Of a stretch of DNA of 64,000 nucleotides, positions 1-11,923 are shown one piece after another (the stretch's first letter is position 1; every line of letters starts with the position of its first letter). The DNA lies in assembly GCA_015680685.1 (NCBI GenBank), contig MNCI01015561.1, positions 1,166,328 to 1,230,327 on the forward strand, given 5' to 3'. The notes below the pieces were generated by a model that was not told where the DNA came from, did not search any database, and saw nothing but the letters and a program-made list of their open reading frames with translations. A program made the position numbers and the translations under genes. This DNA comes from Gnetum montanum. Taxonomy: Eukaryota; Streptophyta; Gnetopsida; Gnetales; Gnetaceae.

Positions 1-60
1 AATTCATATGATTAGGCATAGAAAATACCTACTACTCATCATTGGGATTGTTGCCAAGGA
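1..60 (+). repeat. End of 5' LTR and primer binding site of element C
   Basis: Positions 1-41 match the last bases of the 3' LTR at 12750-12790 and end in CTCATCA. Bases 43-60 align with TGGCGCCGTTGCCGGGGA, the complement of the 3' end of plant tRNA-Asp, with several transitions. This fixes the LTR/internal boundary at 41/42. Confidence 0.85.
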
Positions 61-799
61 CTTAGTTTAGCTAAGTACGCTAAGTATTATTAACCAGTGA
101 ATCCATACAAAGTTGTAAGAAAAACATAACAAATATTATTTTAGACAAAATAGTGATAATAATATTCTATAAGGACACACTTGATCCAAATCACTAAAAT
201 GGCTTTTTCTTACAAGAATGATTTACCATCATATGTCAATGATTCCAATTAGCAGCATGACCAAACAAAAAGAACTACCAATGAAAATCATCAATAGTTG
301 AAAATAATATATGCACATCCAAAACTCTACCATCTAGATTTTAATTTCATTCTCCATCAAGATTAACATCTTTCTACTAAAGGGATATGAAGGGTAACAT
401 TTTGTTACCTCTTGATTGGTCTATTCTCGCAATGCTCATGGCCAATCTCTTAAAGCTTGAAATTAAATCATCTAGGCTAGAATATGAGGTAATAGATCAT
501 ACCTCAAATGACTATTAGCTAATAGAGGCTCAACTCCCAAAATATTGACACATGGAGGCATGCTATGAAGCCTCCAAGGGCAAGAGGGTCCCAACACCAT
601 TGTTTCTACAATAATAAAAAAAGAACCCCGAATTCTTCTCAGGGCAATCTTAGCATACAAATTCTTCTTCTTAAAGTGGTGAAGATACACTTTACCAATG
701 ATTGCAATCAACCTTGGAAAATAACCAAGGTGAGAAGAGGATAGAGTCTAAAATCCAAAAACCATCAAAGTAAAGATCTCCTAGTTGTTCATCCAAAGA

Positions 800-2780
800 A
801 AAAGAGAATGAAAAAGAAAAGAAAAAAGGACAATCAAAGGACTATAGGAGAAGGACCAGCAGGTACCACTCTCCTAGTCCTCCACCTTCATCATCCTCTT
901 CTTTTTCAAACTCTAATAAGAGGAACAATGGCTAAGACTGAAGGAGGAATGATCAGGACCAAGATGGAGATGATCAAAAATCCCATCATAATGATGGGAA
1001 TATGGAGCATAAGCAACTATAAGAGAAAGAGAAGCATCATTGGGAATAGAGGCATAGTAAGTCACATCATAGGAGACATGACCATTATAAAGTCTATCAT
1101 GAATGAAATGACTATGATGAACCATTTCTTGCTATAAGGAACATGCTTAACATTTTAGAAGATTTAATTTCTACTAAGGATCAAAGGAATAGCAAAATTC
1201 AATAGCTTAACATGAACAATATTCCTAAGTTCGAAGGAGGGTAAAATGCTAATCTAAAACATTAATTATAAGTCTTCCATGATGCATGTGCCTTACAAAA
1301 CATTGAAAGCAAGTGGAAAAATATCAAACTATTTCCAAGGACACTCATCAAAGAAGCTAAAAGTTGGTACTAGTCCTCAGAGCTAGAATCTATCATAGAT
1401 ATAGTACAATGCTAGAGTTGTTCAATGATAAAAACTAGACATACTCCATGGTGTCCAACCTAAGAAAAAAAAATCCAAGAATGTAATTAGGATAATCATG
1501 AATCCTTGGATGCAACCTTGGGCACGTATTACTCTATCTTACATTGATGCCCAAGCCATGGGCTTTCTCAAAGGAAGTAGCTTCACCACATTGTATATGG
1601 ACTTTGAAACAAAACAAGAGAAACTCTTAAAGTTTATGTTTAAGGAAGACTTTTAGAAATGAGAATCCATCAAATTTAAAGGCTAATTGATCAAGTGGTA
1701 AAGGAATAAGGATATTTGAAAAAGAGAGAAAGTGAGAGAAATACAACAAGGATATCTCAATTCATAAGAGGGAGATGCATGTCTATGATTCAAAGGAGGA
1801 AGCACCATTAGATGAAATGGTGTAAAGGAAAACCTTCTTGATCCAAAGATCTATTATAGAAATATTGGCTAAGGTGGATAAAATGTGAAACTCCTTAGAT
1901 GAAAAGTTTCAAACTACTCTCAAAAGTATGGAAGAGAAAATGGAGCAAGAGAATAAAGATATAGATAGAAGGAGGAGAAAGGATATAGGTAGGGATTATT
2001 ATCAGTAAAAAGGTTAGGCTACAATAATTAATAAGATTTCAAATTTAGAAATAGATGATGATGGATGCAATATTTATCAACGTGAACATCAAAATGGATG
2101 TTATCGTGTAATATGACATCTACAAAAATCTGGGATATATGTGTTAAATCCAAAATTGGCAAAAAAAGCAACAACCTAAGAGATTGCCTTATCCACAAGG
2201 TAATTATCAACAATAGTTCCACTCACTACAATATTATCTAAGTGGAGTACCACCGCAACCTTAAGAGTAGTATTAATAATGGTACAACTCACAATTGTTG
2301 GGGATGCCACCATTGGAACAATAATATCCTTACTAATAGCTTGACTCTGATGGATATTATGTCTAGCAACTTGTATTCCCTCATGGCTCTGTGAGCCTCA
2401 CTCATTTTTCTCATCACTACTATCCCTTATAATATCATAGAACACCAACTCCACAAACTAAGTCTCCTTCCACTGATCCTCCCCCTTATCCATCAACTCA
2501 TCATGCATTCACTAATACCACTTTCTTACCACCTACACCACATATGCAAGGGTAAATTCCACTGCATCCCCATCAACAAAATGCAATGAGGGTAGTAAAA
2601 TTATAGTTGGATGACCATTTGAGTGGTTCTAAGCATAAGCCTTGCAAATGAGCTTTCTTCAAATCAATCAACCCACAAAAACCCTTGTAGGCATCTATGA
2701 CTAATAACCCTTCATCTATTGCTTCCAAAATTACCATTGAGATACCTTCAAAAAAAGTTCCCAAATATTCATATTATCAT
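800..2780 (+). pseudogene. Element C gag remnant
   Basis: Homologous, piece by piece, to the gag regions at 19832-22430 and 49321-51871. Recognisable blocks are the basic, Ser/His-rich N-terminal part (800-1130), the NIPKFEGG motif near 1213 that opens the retrotransposon gag core, the core itself (about 1270-1680, with FHDACALQNIE and FPRTLIKEA), and the block CNIYQREHQNGCY near 2065, which corresponds to a zinc-knuckle-like motif in family A but has lost its second Cys. A Pro/Gln/Tyr-rich tail follows. Frameshifts and stops occur throughout, so no capsid protein can be made. Confidence 0.8.
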
Positions 2781-2849
2781 GTTGACTCATGCAATAACAT
2801 ATTATATTAAGGATAGGTACCTTTCCAGGAAACAATCTGATTCTTGAAG

Positions 2850-3110
2850 TTCCCTAATCTATTTACAGATTGTAAGAAATGATCCATGTAAGGCTCTACT
2901 AGACTTAGGTTTTGAGATGCACTTAATTTCTCAAGAGATGTATAAGACATAAAACCTACCTCCACTAAAGAAATGCAATATCATATTAGAGCTTGTAGAT
3001 CAAACCATCACTATTCCTTTAGGATTAGTAGAGAATATTGTGACTACCATTTGTGGTTAGTTCTATCTACCACGTGGGTAACTACATGGAAGACTCCCCT
3101 ATTATCATGA
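2850..3110 (+). pseudogene. Element C protease remnant
   Basis: The translated block KALLDLGFEMHLISQEMYK corresponds to the retropepsin active site and flanking strand. The relatives at 22.4 kb and 49.2 kb read SGS where this copy reads LGF. The catalytic Asp is still present here although the Ser-Gly that should follow is damaged. The next block, with LVDQTITIPLGLVENIVTT, aligns with the same relatives. Stops precede and follow it. Aspartic protease of a Ty3/gypsy polyprotein, inactive. Confidence 0.75.
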
Positions 3111-3719
3111 AAAGGACTTAGCTTAGAATAATTGATGCCAAGATGGGGATTAGAGATTTTTCCTTGGAAATCTTTAAGAAAAATAAATTTGAAAAGCTAA
3201 AGAAGAAGCCAGTTCGATGCATTGCATATAGTGACACAGTATGTGATTACATGTAGAAGATATGGTCCATGAAGAGTACATCCATCACAGCATGCAGTAA
3301 GCATGTCAAGACATCAAATATTCAATTGTGCTTGTATGCAGCAACCATAAAATAAAAAGAAATCTAGTGGCTAATAATAGATTATAACTCTAATTCAACA
3401 ATATACATGGAATCACTAGAACTCCTCACAAGTGCTTATGTTGACAGTATGGATGAAATGGAGCAAATTCATAATCAACTCTTCCAAAGAAAATGAAAAA
3501 ATGGATTGGGGAAAATTAAAAATCCCCAATCACTTTAAGCATAAGCCTCTTAAACTCAAAACTTTACCAACAACATTAGAATATGTTTTTCTTAATAATG
3601 GTAAACCAATAATTATCAATGCCAATCTCACAAAAGAACAAAAAAGAAGTTGCTACAAGTTATAAAAAAATGGTTAACAACTTTTTCCTAGACATATCAT
3701 GAGTTAACTAGAATAGATT

Positions 3720-5080
3720 AACGCATATGCCAGCATTGGATCTATACAAGCTCCTCTATCAAGCCAAGGAGACAGCCACATAGGAGATTGAATCCAAATC
3801 TTAAGCAAATTGTTAAAAATGAAGTGGAATATCTTCTTAAGGTAGGATTCATCTATCACGTAGTAGATAGTGAGTGGGTAAGCTCACTCGTGATTATGGT
3901 AAAGAAAGAAGGAAAATGGAGAATCTATATAGACTTCAAGCTATTAAATATGGTAACATTCAAAGATCATTTTTCATGTTCATTTATGGACCAAGTATTG
4001 GATATAATTTTAGGACATAATTACTACAATTTTTTGGATGGTTATAATGGTTATAATTAAATTTAAATTACACCAGAAGACTAGGCTAAGGTAACTTTCA
4101 TAAGTCCCTAGGAGACTTTTTCATATAAGAAGATGTCCTTTGGTCTTTGTAATGCTCCTACAACTTTTTACTCCTAGCACTAAGCATTTCCTCAGCAGAA
4201 AATTAGTGGTGGTATGAAAGTCTTCATGGATGACTTCTCCACCTATAGAACCAACTTTGAATAGGCATTGGACTATCTTGAGCAAGTGTTAAAACACTAT
4301 GTGAAAATGAACCTACAACTTAATTGGCAAAAAATCCATTTGATGGTCCAAGAGGGCATTATCTTGGGATACCAGATTTTAGGAAAAAGAATTGAGGTGG
4401 AGTTGAAAAAAGTAAGGATCATCCAAGGAATAATTAGGCAAACTCAAATAATAAAATATGTAAGGTCATTCCTTGGCCATACTAGTTCCTATAGGTGCTT
4501 GATAGAGAATTTCTCCAAAATTACCAAATCACTAGTATAACTTACAAAGAAAGATGCAACCTTAGAATGGACTAAGAAATGCAAATAAGCATTTCAACAA
4601 TTAAAAAAAAAAAGATCGTAGAAACTCCAATTCTATACATCCTAGATTGGTCTAGGCCGTTCCACATAATGACAAATGCATCTAACTATGCGTTGGAAGT
4701 GGCACTTACACAAATGGATGACCAGAAACATCCATAGTACATTTATTGTACAAACAAAAGAATTTTGAATGCACAACTTAACTATACCATCACTAAGAAT
4801 GAACTCATGGTAGTGATGTATGCCTTGGAAAAATTCAAGTTCTATCTACTTGGATACCAAATTTTTGTGCACACCGACCATAGTGCAATTTATTTCCTAA
4901 TGAATAAACTAGTAGTTAGTCCCTATGTCATACAATGATTAGTGATTTTATAGGAATTTGACCTTACCATGGTGGACAAAAAATAAACTGAGAATGTACT
5001 TGTTGATCATTTGTCTCAGTTAAGATTGGATAGCGAGGATGACGAACCTTTATCTAATCAATTTCTATATGAACTTCTCT
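3720..5080 (+). pseudogene. Element C reverse transcriptase and RNase H remnant
   Basis: RT blocks in order: an entry block containing WVSSLVIMVKKEGKW (about 3860-3920), the fingers motif IDFKLLN, the palm FLDGYNGYN at 4035, and the catalytic FMDD at about 4225, a common variant of YxDD in Athila/Tat pol. The thumb/connection follows to 4540. RNase H is visible from 4600, with IMTNASNYAL (first catalytic Asp changed to Asn) and the VHTDHS motif near 4870. At least six in-frame stops and several frameshifts interrupt it. Aligned to the minus-strand copy at 46.9-48.3 kb, the order and spacing are the same. Confidence 0.85.
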
Positions 5081-5149
5081 TTGCTAAATCCATAGTTCAA
5101 GAACCAAGGATTACTAATTGATATGATGAGTTCATATCCTATCTTCTTA

Positions 5150-6370
5150 AATAGGAGACTCAAGCAAAATGGAATAATAAGAAGAAACAACAATTACTTC
5201 ACCAAGTCAAGCATTACATAGAGACCCAAGAAAAGCTTTATAAGGTTTGTGCTAATGGCCTAGTCTAATGGTGTATGCCTAATATAGATCAATTGTAGAT
5301 CCTTCATGATGCTCATGAAGGTCCTTATAAGAACCACCACGTAGAAAGAATAATGACTACAAAGATTCTCATGGTAGGATATTTTTAACCAACAATCTTC
5401 AAGGATGTTAACCACTTCTTCCTTTCATGCAAGTGATATCAACGAGATGGAGGAATAACTATATGAATGGAAGTACCCCAACAATGGATCCAATCACTGA
5501 AGCCTTTCAACCTTTGGGACATTAATTTCATGGAATCCATTAGTCCTGTGTCAAATAAGAAGGCATACATCATAGTTGTTATTAACTATTGCACCCAATT
5601 GGTTGAAGCTACAGCTATATCGAACTGTACATCTATCACTGCAATACAGTTTGTACAACAACATGTGGTAAACAAGTTTAGTGTGCCTAGAGCACTCATT
5701 TCAAATAATGGAACACATTTGACAAGATCTACTTTTCAAAAATTAATGCAATGCTTGAGGGTGTAACATAAACTCATAACCCCTATCACCCCTAAGCTAA
5801 TGGTCAAGTTGAGGCCACCAATAGGGAGATTACTAGAATTCTAACACAAACTATCAGTAGATAAATAAAAGATTAGAGTACCAAACTCAATGATGCTCCT
5901 TGAACATATCATTTAACTTGGAAGCTTCCTATAAGCTACTCTCTCTATGAGTTAGTGTACCATAAGTTACCAAAACTTCCAATCTAAACTGAACTCTGTA
6001 CACTCACAATAGCCTATGAGCTTGACCTAGAAATTAATCTAGCCTAAAAAGAATGTCTTATGACACTTAGTGTATTATATAAAAACTAACAAATAGCCCT
6101 AATGATGAATGAAATGCACAAGGCACACAATAAAAAATGTCACAATCCATAGATAAGAAAAGTTCCATTCCAACTTGGCAATAAGATTCTTTGCTAGAGT
6201 CCCATGCATGTCCCATAATACACTAAGTTTAAACACTATGGGAAGGACCTTACATCATCCATTCAACTTTTCCTTTCAATGTCATGACAATTTACAACTT
6301 GTCTAGTCCTCAAAAATGTATGTTAGTCAACATACAACAACTTAAGCCATTTCTAGAATCCCAAGTAACT
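5150..6370 (+). pseudogene. Element C integrase remnant
   Basis: The HHCC zinc finger region (HEGPYKNHH, about 5310) precedes a core in which both visible catalytic Asp positions are changed: LWDINFME where relatives read IWGIDFMG (5515), and ISNNGT where relatives read ISDNGT (5700). Both are Asp-to-Asn changes caused by G-to-A. The C-terminal part, with MHKAHNKK and the FQLGNKIL block (6110-6190), ends at the usual chromatin-reading tail. Frameshifts are numerous after 5760. Inactive. Confidence 0.8.
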
Positions 6371-7828
6371 AGCAACATTAATACATCTATGTAGAAATAT
6401 GTATGCTTTATTTTTTGGATCTCCTCCTTCCAACATAGTCGTGGGAAAGACAGTCATCCATCCTAACATCTTAATGAGGCTAACCAATTTTACATCTTTT
6501 TGTTTTGCAACATTCTTTAATGTTTTTCAATTTTTTAAATATTATATTTATTATTATTATTATTATTATATTTTCTTTTCTTTTCCTCATTAAATTCATC
6601 CTATCTTGTTGAAAATCTTTGATTTTGTTCATTACGACTACAAATTTTGGAAAGTTATTCAAGGAAACTATCAATATTATGACTGATTAACCAAAGGGCT
6701 AAATTTTTTCTTTGAATTATGTTCTCTACTAATAATCCATCAATTTTTTAGTGGTATGAGGCAATGATTTCATGACATCCACCCATTCTATTGATTCCAT
6801 GGAAAATCAATATCCTTGGTAGCATGAAGATTTTTTTCCATTATAGCTAAAAAAATCAATGATCTTGTTACCCAATGAACTAGGTAAGAAGCAAGTGGAA
6901 ATGGAAAAGGGTGTGACCTCAAGGAGATTTGATATGTTTTTCTCTCAACTTCCTTTTGAAATTTCTATGATACTCCACTAGTATATCATCACTCTTATTA
7001 TCAATCATAAAAGGAAGTATGTCTTTGCATGGTATGGTTATGGAGTTGCAAAGACATGTTACCTATGCCTAACGGCACCCCTCTAATTAAGGCCCTCTCT
7101 ACGTCCTTCTTCTCTTTTCTTCTTTTCATGGAGTAATGGTTGCCCTTTGTGGTTGTCATGAATGTTTGATCATAGAGAAGAGGAATATGTCCATGCAAAG
7201 TCACTGTAAGTGGAATGGACTTAGCCTGTACTTGAAACAAACCAGTATCAAATCATCTTAATAACAATATTCACCAAGAACCTCATGTGACTAGGGTGCA
7301 ATTATCTATCTACCATTCTCAGTATTTATACCATTTACTCACTTCATTTTCTATTACCTCACTACCTCATACCATGACAAATTATTCAATTTTTTAGATA
7401 ACATAATCCTAGGACAATTCCTTTCATGGGTATGGAATTTGACTTAAAATAATCATCCATCATCTTAAGTGCCCACAGACAACTTGAAATGAAGATATGC
7501 AAGGGCATAATAGGCATACACCTACTTTGGGAAGGCTCCACTTACATTCCTTTGGTCTACCTTAAGCTAAACTCCCTAACCATGGGCTACTTGATTGATC
7601 AATCATCCCAATAGCATTATAGCATCCAATTTTTCTTTATTTGGCATCAAAACATCCTTAAAGAACTCATCCAATCCACTCAAATTACTTCTACTTGACC
7701 AAACCTATCCTCTTGCCTATTGTTTCCATCATTCTGCCTCTCTTTAGATTTCATTTGGTTTTTGTTTCATCCCAAAACTCACTCGAAATTTCTCCATTTC
7801 CAAGAGAAAAATATAACTAAAAATAGTT
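6371..7828 (+). other. Element C 3' untranslated region before ORF3
   Basis: No coding signal was recognised. The start resembles the region after pol in other elements here (a phrase near 6690, CCAAAGGGC, also occurs in element B at about 28003). It includes an ATT trinucleotide run at 6547-6570. A sentence-like block near 7507-7545 (GGGCATAATAGGCATACACCTACTTTGGG) matches the homologous 3' region of family A (about 24625) and B (about 29840), so this is conserved element sequence rather than flanking DNA. Confidence 0.6.
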
Positions 7829-7925
7829 GCATCAATGCATCCCCATCAATGCAATTGGATGAATTAATGTAGCCCTATCAATGCATCCCCATAAATACAA
7901 GAAAAAAAAATGTATAAATACACGT
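7829..7925 (+). promoter_or_regulatory. U3-like internal promoter candidate upstream of ORF3 (element C)
   Basis: The segment starting CATCAATGCAT at 7830 repeats the signature of this element's own LTR U3 (11950-12000): CATCAATGCAT, a 4-base spacer, CATCAATG, then GATG-ATT-ATGTAG. In both places TATA-like boxes follow: 7891-7897 and TATAAATA at 7913-7920 here, TATATAAA at 12023-12030 in the LTR. A leader exon, an intron and ORF3 follow downstream. I infer a second promoter for ORF3; only the sequence similarity is seen directly. Confidence 0.5.
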
Positions 7926-8068
7926 GACACTTTGCTCATTTTTAACCATTTTTGCAAACTACTAAAGGATTTTTTGCTATTTTTTAGAGCCAAAGAACCT
8001 TCTGAGCACCATAAGTTCAAAATTTCTTACCTAATTTTGCCTATTTTTTTATCCTCGAGCTACCAAAG

Positions 8069-8370
8069 GTATGTTTTATGTCATGGGGGACACAAACCTT
8101 AAGTTTCTTATGGAAAATTTTTCTAACTCTTCATGATTAAACTATTTTAATAATATTAAATTAATAACCATAAAGGGTTAATACCAATAAACAAACTTTG
8201 TTAGCGAGGAATAAAATAATACCACCAGCTTGTGATCAAAAAACAAGAACTTAATGATAAACTCCTAATACCTAAGAAATTAGCATAACCTAATCTAATG
8301 AATGAATGTATTCAAGGAAATAAAGGTAATAAACTAAAGAACTAATTGTGGATTATGTTTGTGATTATAG
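8069..8370 (+). other. Putative leader intron before ORF3 (element C)
   Basis: Donor CCAAAG|GTATGT at 8068/8069 and acceptor ATTATAG|ATG at 8370/8371. The acceptor lies exactly at the ORF3 start. Element B has the same arrangement (donor CCAAAAG|GTATTA at 30500, acceptor GATTGCAG|ATG at 30813), with a similar length of about 0.3 kb. Family A has a shorter version. Confidence 0.5.
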
Positions 8371-11300
8371 ATGACACCCAAAAAAGGATAGCAAGTGGAA
8401 GGGCCATTGTAGCATACGGAGAAGTGATCTTGATGAGGAAGGATGTAATGTCCCCATTTCCAAATGGAGCAGCTACATAACAAAAAGAGTATCTCTTCAT
8501 GTAACAAGACCCAAAAGGGGTAGTTGTAATTGAGACCTGAAAGGGTATATTATAATAATGGACATGTTTCTTGAGGTGACCCTTAGGAGCATGGAGTTGC
8601 AGAGTTGGTAAAGGTGAGTAATGGATGCCAGGTGAAGTGAGACATGAAGAGAACTAGCCATCTCTTCTTACCAATTGTAGGCCTAACCATGACAGCAATG
8701 ATAGATTGCCTTTAAGGGATAGATGCTGAAGGAAGAAAACCCCAAGAAACACCCAAAGCATGATCTAAACACATTATTTGACATCAATAAAATATTTTTT
8801 TTATCTTTCCTTCTACATTTTCCCTATTATTTTCTTTACACATAATGTTGAATGTTCCATATATTTGATGTTTCTCATGTTATCTTCTTATGCATAATGT
8901 CTAATATATTTTATATTTAATGTTTTCCATAACATCTAGGAATGGGATTTCATAAAGGGATCAACAATAACAGTAGTAATAATGACCCTAGGAGCAAGGG
9001 GCAATGCAAATACATGCTATCAAGCCTCTTTGAAAGGAGACCAAAGTGGAATTTGTTTGGTAGATTCTTACTACAGAGACAGGCCCATCCAGGTAAGATA
9101 AGACTCCAAGACTAAGACCTAACTTAAAGATCACACTCATAGAAGTCTATCAAGAGCAAATTAGAACCAAAAAATTCTAAAGTCCTAACTTGTAAGAATT
9201 AAACTTTGGATCCTTCTTGCAGTTGGATATGAGGAGGTTAGAACATAGTTGCAAGTGTCTCTTGTGTAGTTCATTCTCTCCAATAGTAAAGAATGGTACA
9301 TGGGGAAAACCTATCTATTTTGGAACAATTGACAAGGAGATGCATTAATGAAAATCAAATACATCATCATCTCCTATTTAGTTAAAGCCATTGCTAAACC
9401 CCTTGCTTTTCCTAACACTAGGATAATGTTTGCCAAAATTTCCATGTAAGCAAACCTAGAAGAAAAAAAGAAATGCATCTAGTGATTCCATGGAGTAGAT
9501 TGTAAGTACAATGTCCTAATGAAGGTGGAAAAAACCTACTTTAAGATCATGGCCTATCACATGAACCCACTAATGAGGCCAAGTAAGGTAGTAGCGTTCT
9601 CTACTAGGGCATGTTTGGCTCTAAACAAGAAAATCCCTTTTAACCTACCCTAGCTCATCTTCTTAAAAATCAAAAAAAATTTCAAGGAAGACGAGAAGGT
9701 TAGGAATACACTCCTCTTCTCATTATTGACTAGAGAATTATGCAAAAGCAGAGGGATAGCTTGCTACTCTAATGATGTGGTCCACTGTGCTCCTACCACA
9801 TCATGATAGGAGATGATGAAGGATAAGAATATAGTAAAGCTTCAAGAAGAGGAGCAGCCACCACCACCATCACTTACAACCCTAGAAACAACACTAGAAA
9901 TGCTTGTAGTTGTAGGGTGACTTTAAAAACTTTGAGAATAACAACTACAATAACAATAAGGATATGCAGGTTATGGGGAGTCATCCATCTATCATCCAAT
10001 CATGAGCTATTTAAATTAGATTACAAGGACCATCAACTGGTTGGACAGTGAGGTGACATCATAATTTTCTACACAATGAAACCAAATTGAAATACCAAGG
10101 AGATTAGTGTGTCCATTCCTAGATAAGCATTTTCCAAAATTTTGGGAAATGCAACATCCTTCTCTATCATGTTGGAGGAAGGATAAGGGGCAACAGTCCT
10201 AGTAATGTCACATAGGAATTAAGAGATAGTAGTGAAGGTGATAGTTGATAAATGTGGAGAAACTATTAATGCTACTTTAGCATCTGTACCAAATATAGCT
10301 ACCATAGCAAATATCCATGCATCAATAGGAATAGGGAGTGACTAGATGAGCACTACCCATCATGAAGAGGTATTGGAAAGACTTGTAGAACCACAACAAC
10401 TACTTCCACAGATCTTGAATCTTCTAGATGAAATCACTACAAACCAGTTATAACTACTAGAGATAAGAAGCAAGTTATTGTTTGCTAATGCATAGCTTGA
10501 GAAGGCCAACATGACTAATCAATGGTTGATCACTAAAGTCACAGAGCTACAAGCCTATCATTTAGATCCTACCATTCTTCATCCATAGCTTATACGAGAT
10601 GAGGTATTTCAATAGCCTTAATAGAAATATCAAGAGGTTGAAAATGTGAAGGAGATGGTGATTTTTGATGTGTTTGTATCAAAGACCATGTCCAAAAACA
10701 CTGATAAGGACCTATCGCAAGTTTGCAAGAAGAACTTGGTCCTCACAAGAGACAACCATCACCTACAAAATGTTAAGCAATAAAAGGATCAAATGATCAA
10801 ATACATTCACCAGTAGTAAGAGCATCTTATCAAGGTAAACTTGGACTTGAGAAGATTGGTAGCCAAAAACAAGAATCTCTCAATGAAGAAGGTCTATGTC
10901 ATTTACTAGAAAACTATAATTGACATAGCTACCTAGAAAAATGAGGCCCTACAATTTGAGAAAGTGAACAATCATTACAACGACTAGGTTGATATACTGA
11001 TGAAGGTCAATGAATTGGCCAAAGCAAAGGTGAATGAGGACATCCAGTAAACAAATGATGCATGGCAACCCATATTTGATGGGCTAAATGCATACAATCA
11101 AGCAGAGATCTTCCTAAAGAAGTTGCAGATCAAGGAGATGATTGAGTACATAGAACTTGCCAACCTCCGATATGTAAACTTGGCAATGCTAATAGTTGAG
11201 AAGCTAAGAAGTGAATTTGAAAAGCAAGTACCATCTCCTACCTCCTCTACGAGGTGGAGTTTAAGCTCCACAAATATATAAAACAAAACTTGAAGACAGC

Positions 11301-11700
11301 CAATGCAAAGCTTTAAGTTCTTAGAAGCAAGTTCACTAATAAACAAATTGTTACTGAGAACCTGGTGAGGAGGATGAATGACTATTGGAAGCTACATAAC
11401 CTTATAAAGATGTTCAATATTAAATAAAAAACATTTGCATCTTGGTTCGTCAACATTAAGGAGATGTTTCCTTCACTACCATGCCCATGATACATCCCTA
11501 TAGTAGCTCATTAAGGCAAAGCAACATGGACCGTATATGATCCATGAAGCAAGGAAGAGAAAATGATGGCACTCTAGGATGCCTTTAAAATTTCAACAAT
11601 AGCCACAAGAGTAGCAAAGTAGCCTCAACTTCTAGCAACATTGGGACATGATAAAGGAGCATCTAAGTAATAGGATCCTCCACCTCCAAGAACCATGTAA
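8371..11700 (+). pseudogene. Element C ORF3: coiled-coil third-ORF remnant
   Basis: Starts ATGACACCCAAAAAAGG at 8371, matching ATGGCCCCAAAAAGAGG of the element B ORF3 (30814). The middle is eroded. From about 10450 to 11350 the frame is rich in Lys, Glu, Asn and Leu with heptad-like spacing, suggesting a long coiled coil. A conserved block, LANLRYVNLAMLI, at about 11155 matches LANLRYANLAMLI in B at about 33050. It sits where Athila elements carry an extra ORF, sometimes called env-like. I see no signal peptide or membrane segment, so that name is not supported here. Multiple stops make it a pseudogene. Confidence 0.6.
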
Positions 11701-11908
11701 GACTTTATAATGCCTATGTTCGTTCAATAGGCGCCTGCAACTTTTTGTTGAAGTGTCCAATTTTTTTGTAAAAATTGCATCCATTATTGTAATTTGTAAA
11801 ATAAGACACTTAGAGTTAGTCAGTTTATCTATTAACAAATTTCCATACTTCCCCAAATTTTGTAAGAAAATCAATTCCAATTTTGTTCACTCAAGGACGA
11901 TTTTTCAA

Positions 11909-11923
11909 TTAGTCGTGGGGGTA
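11909..11923 (+). other. Polypurine tract of element C
   Basis: TTAGTCGTGGGGGTATGA leads directly into the LTR. The same G-rich tract with TATGA precedes the 3' LTRs at 25396 and 33737 and, on the minus strand, at 43767. Confidence 0.75.

Noticed and set aside
8371-11700. Calling ORF3 an envelope gene
   Set aside because: No signal peptide, fusion or transmembrane segment is visible; the main feature is coiled coil.
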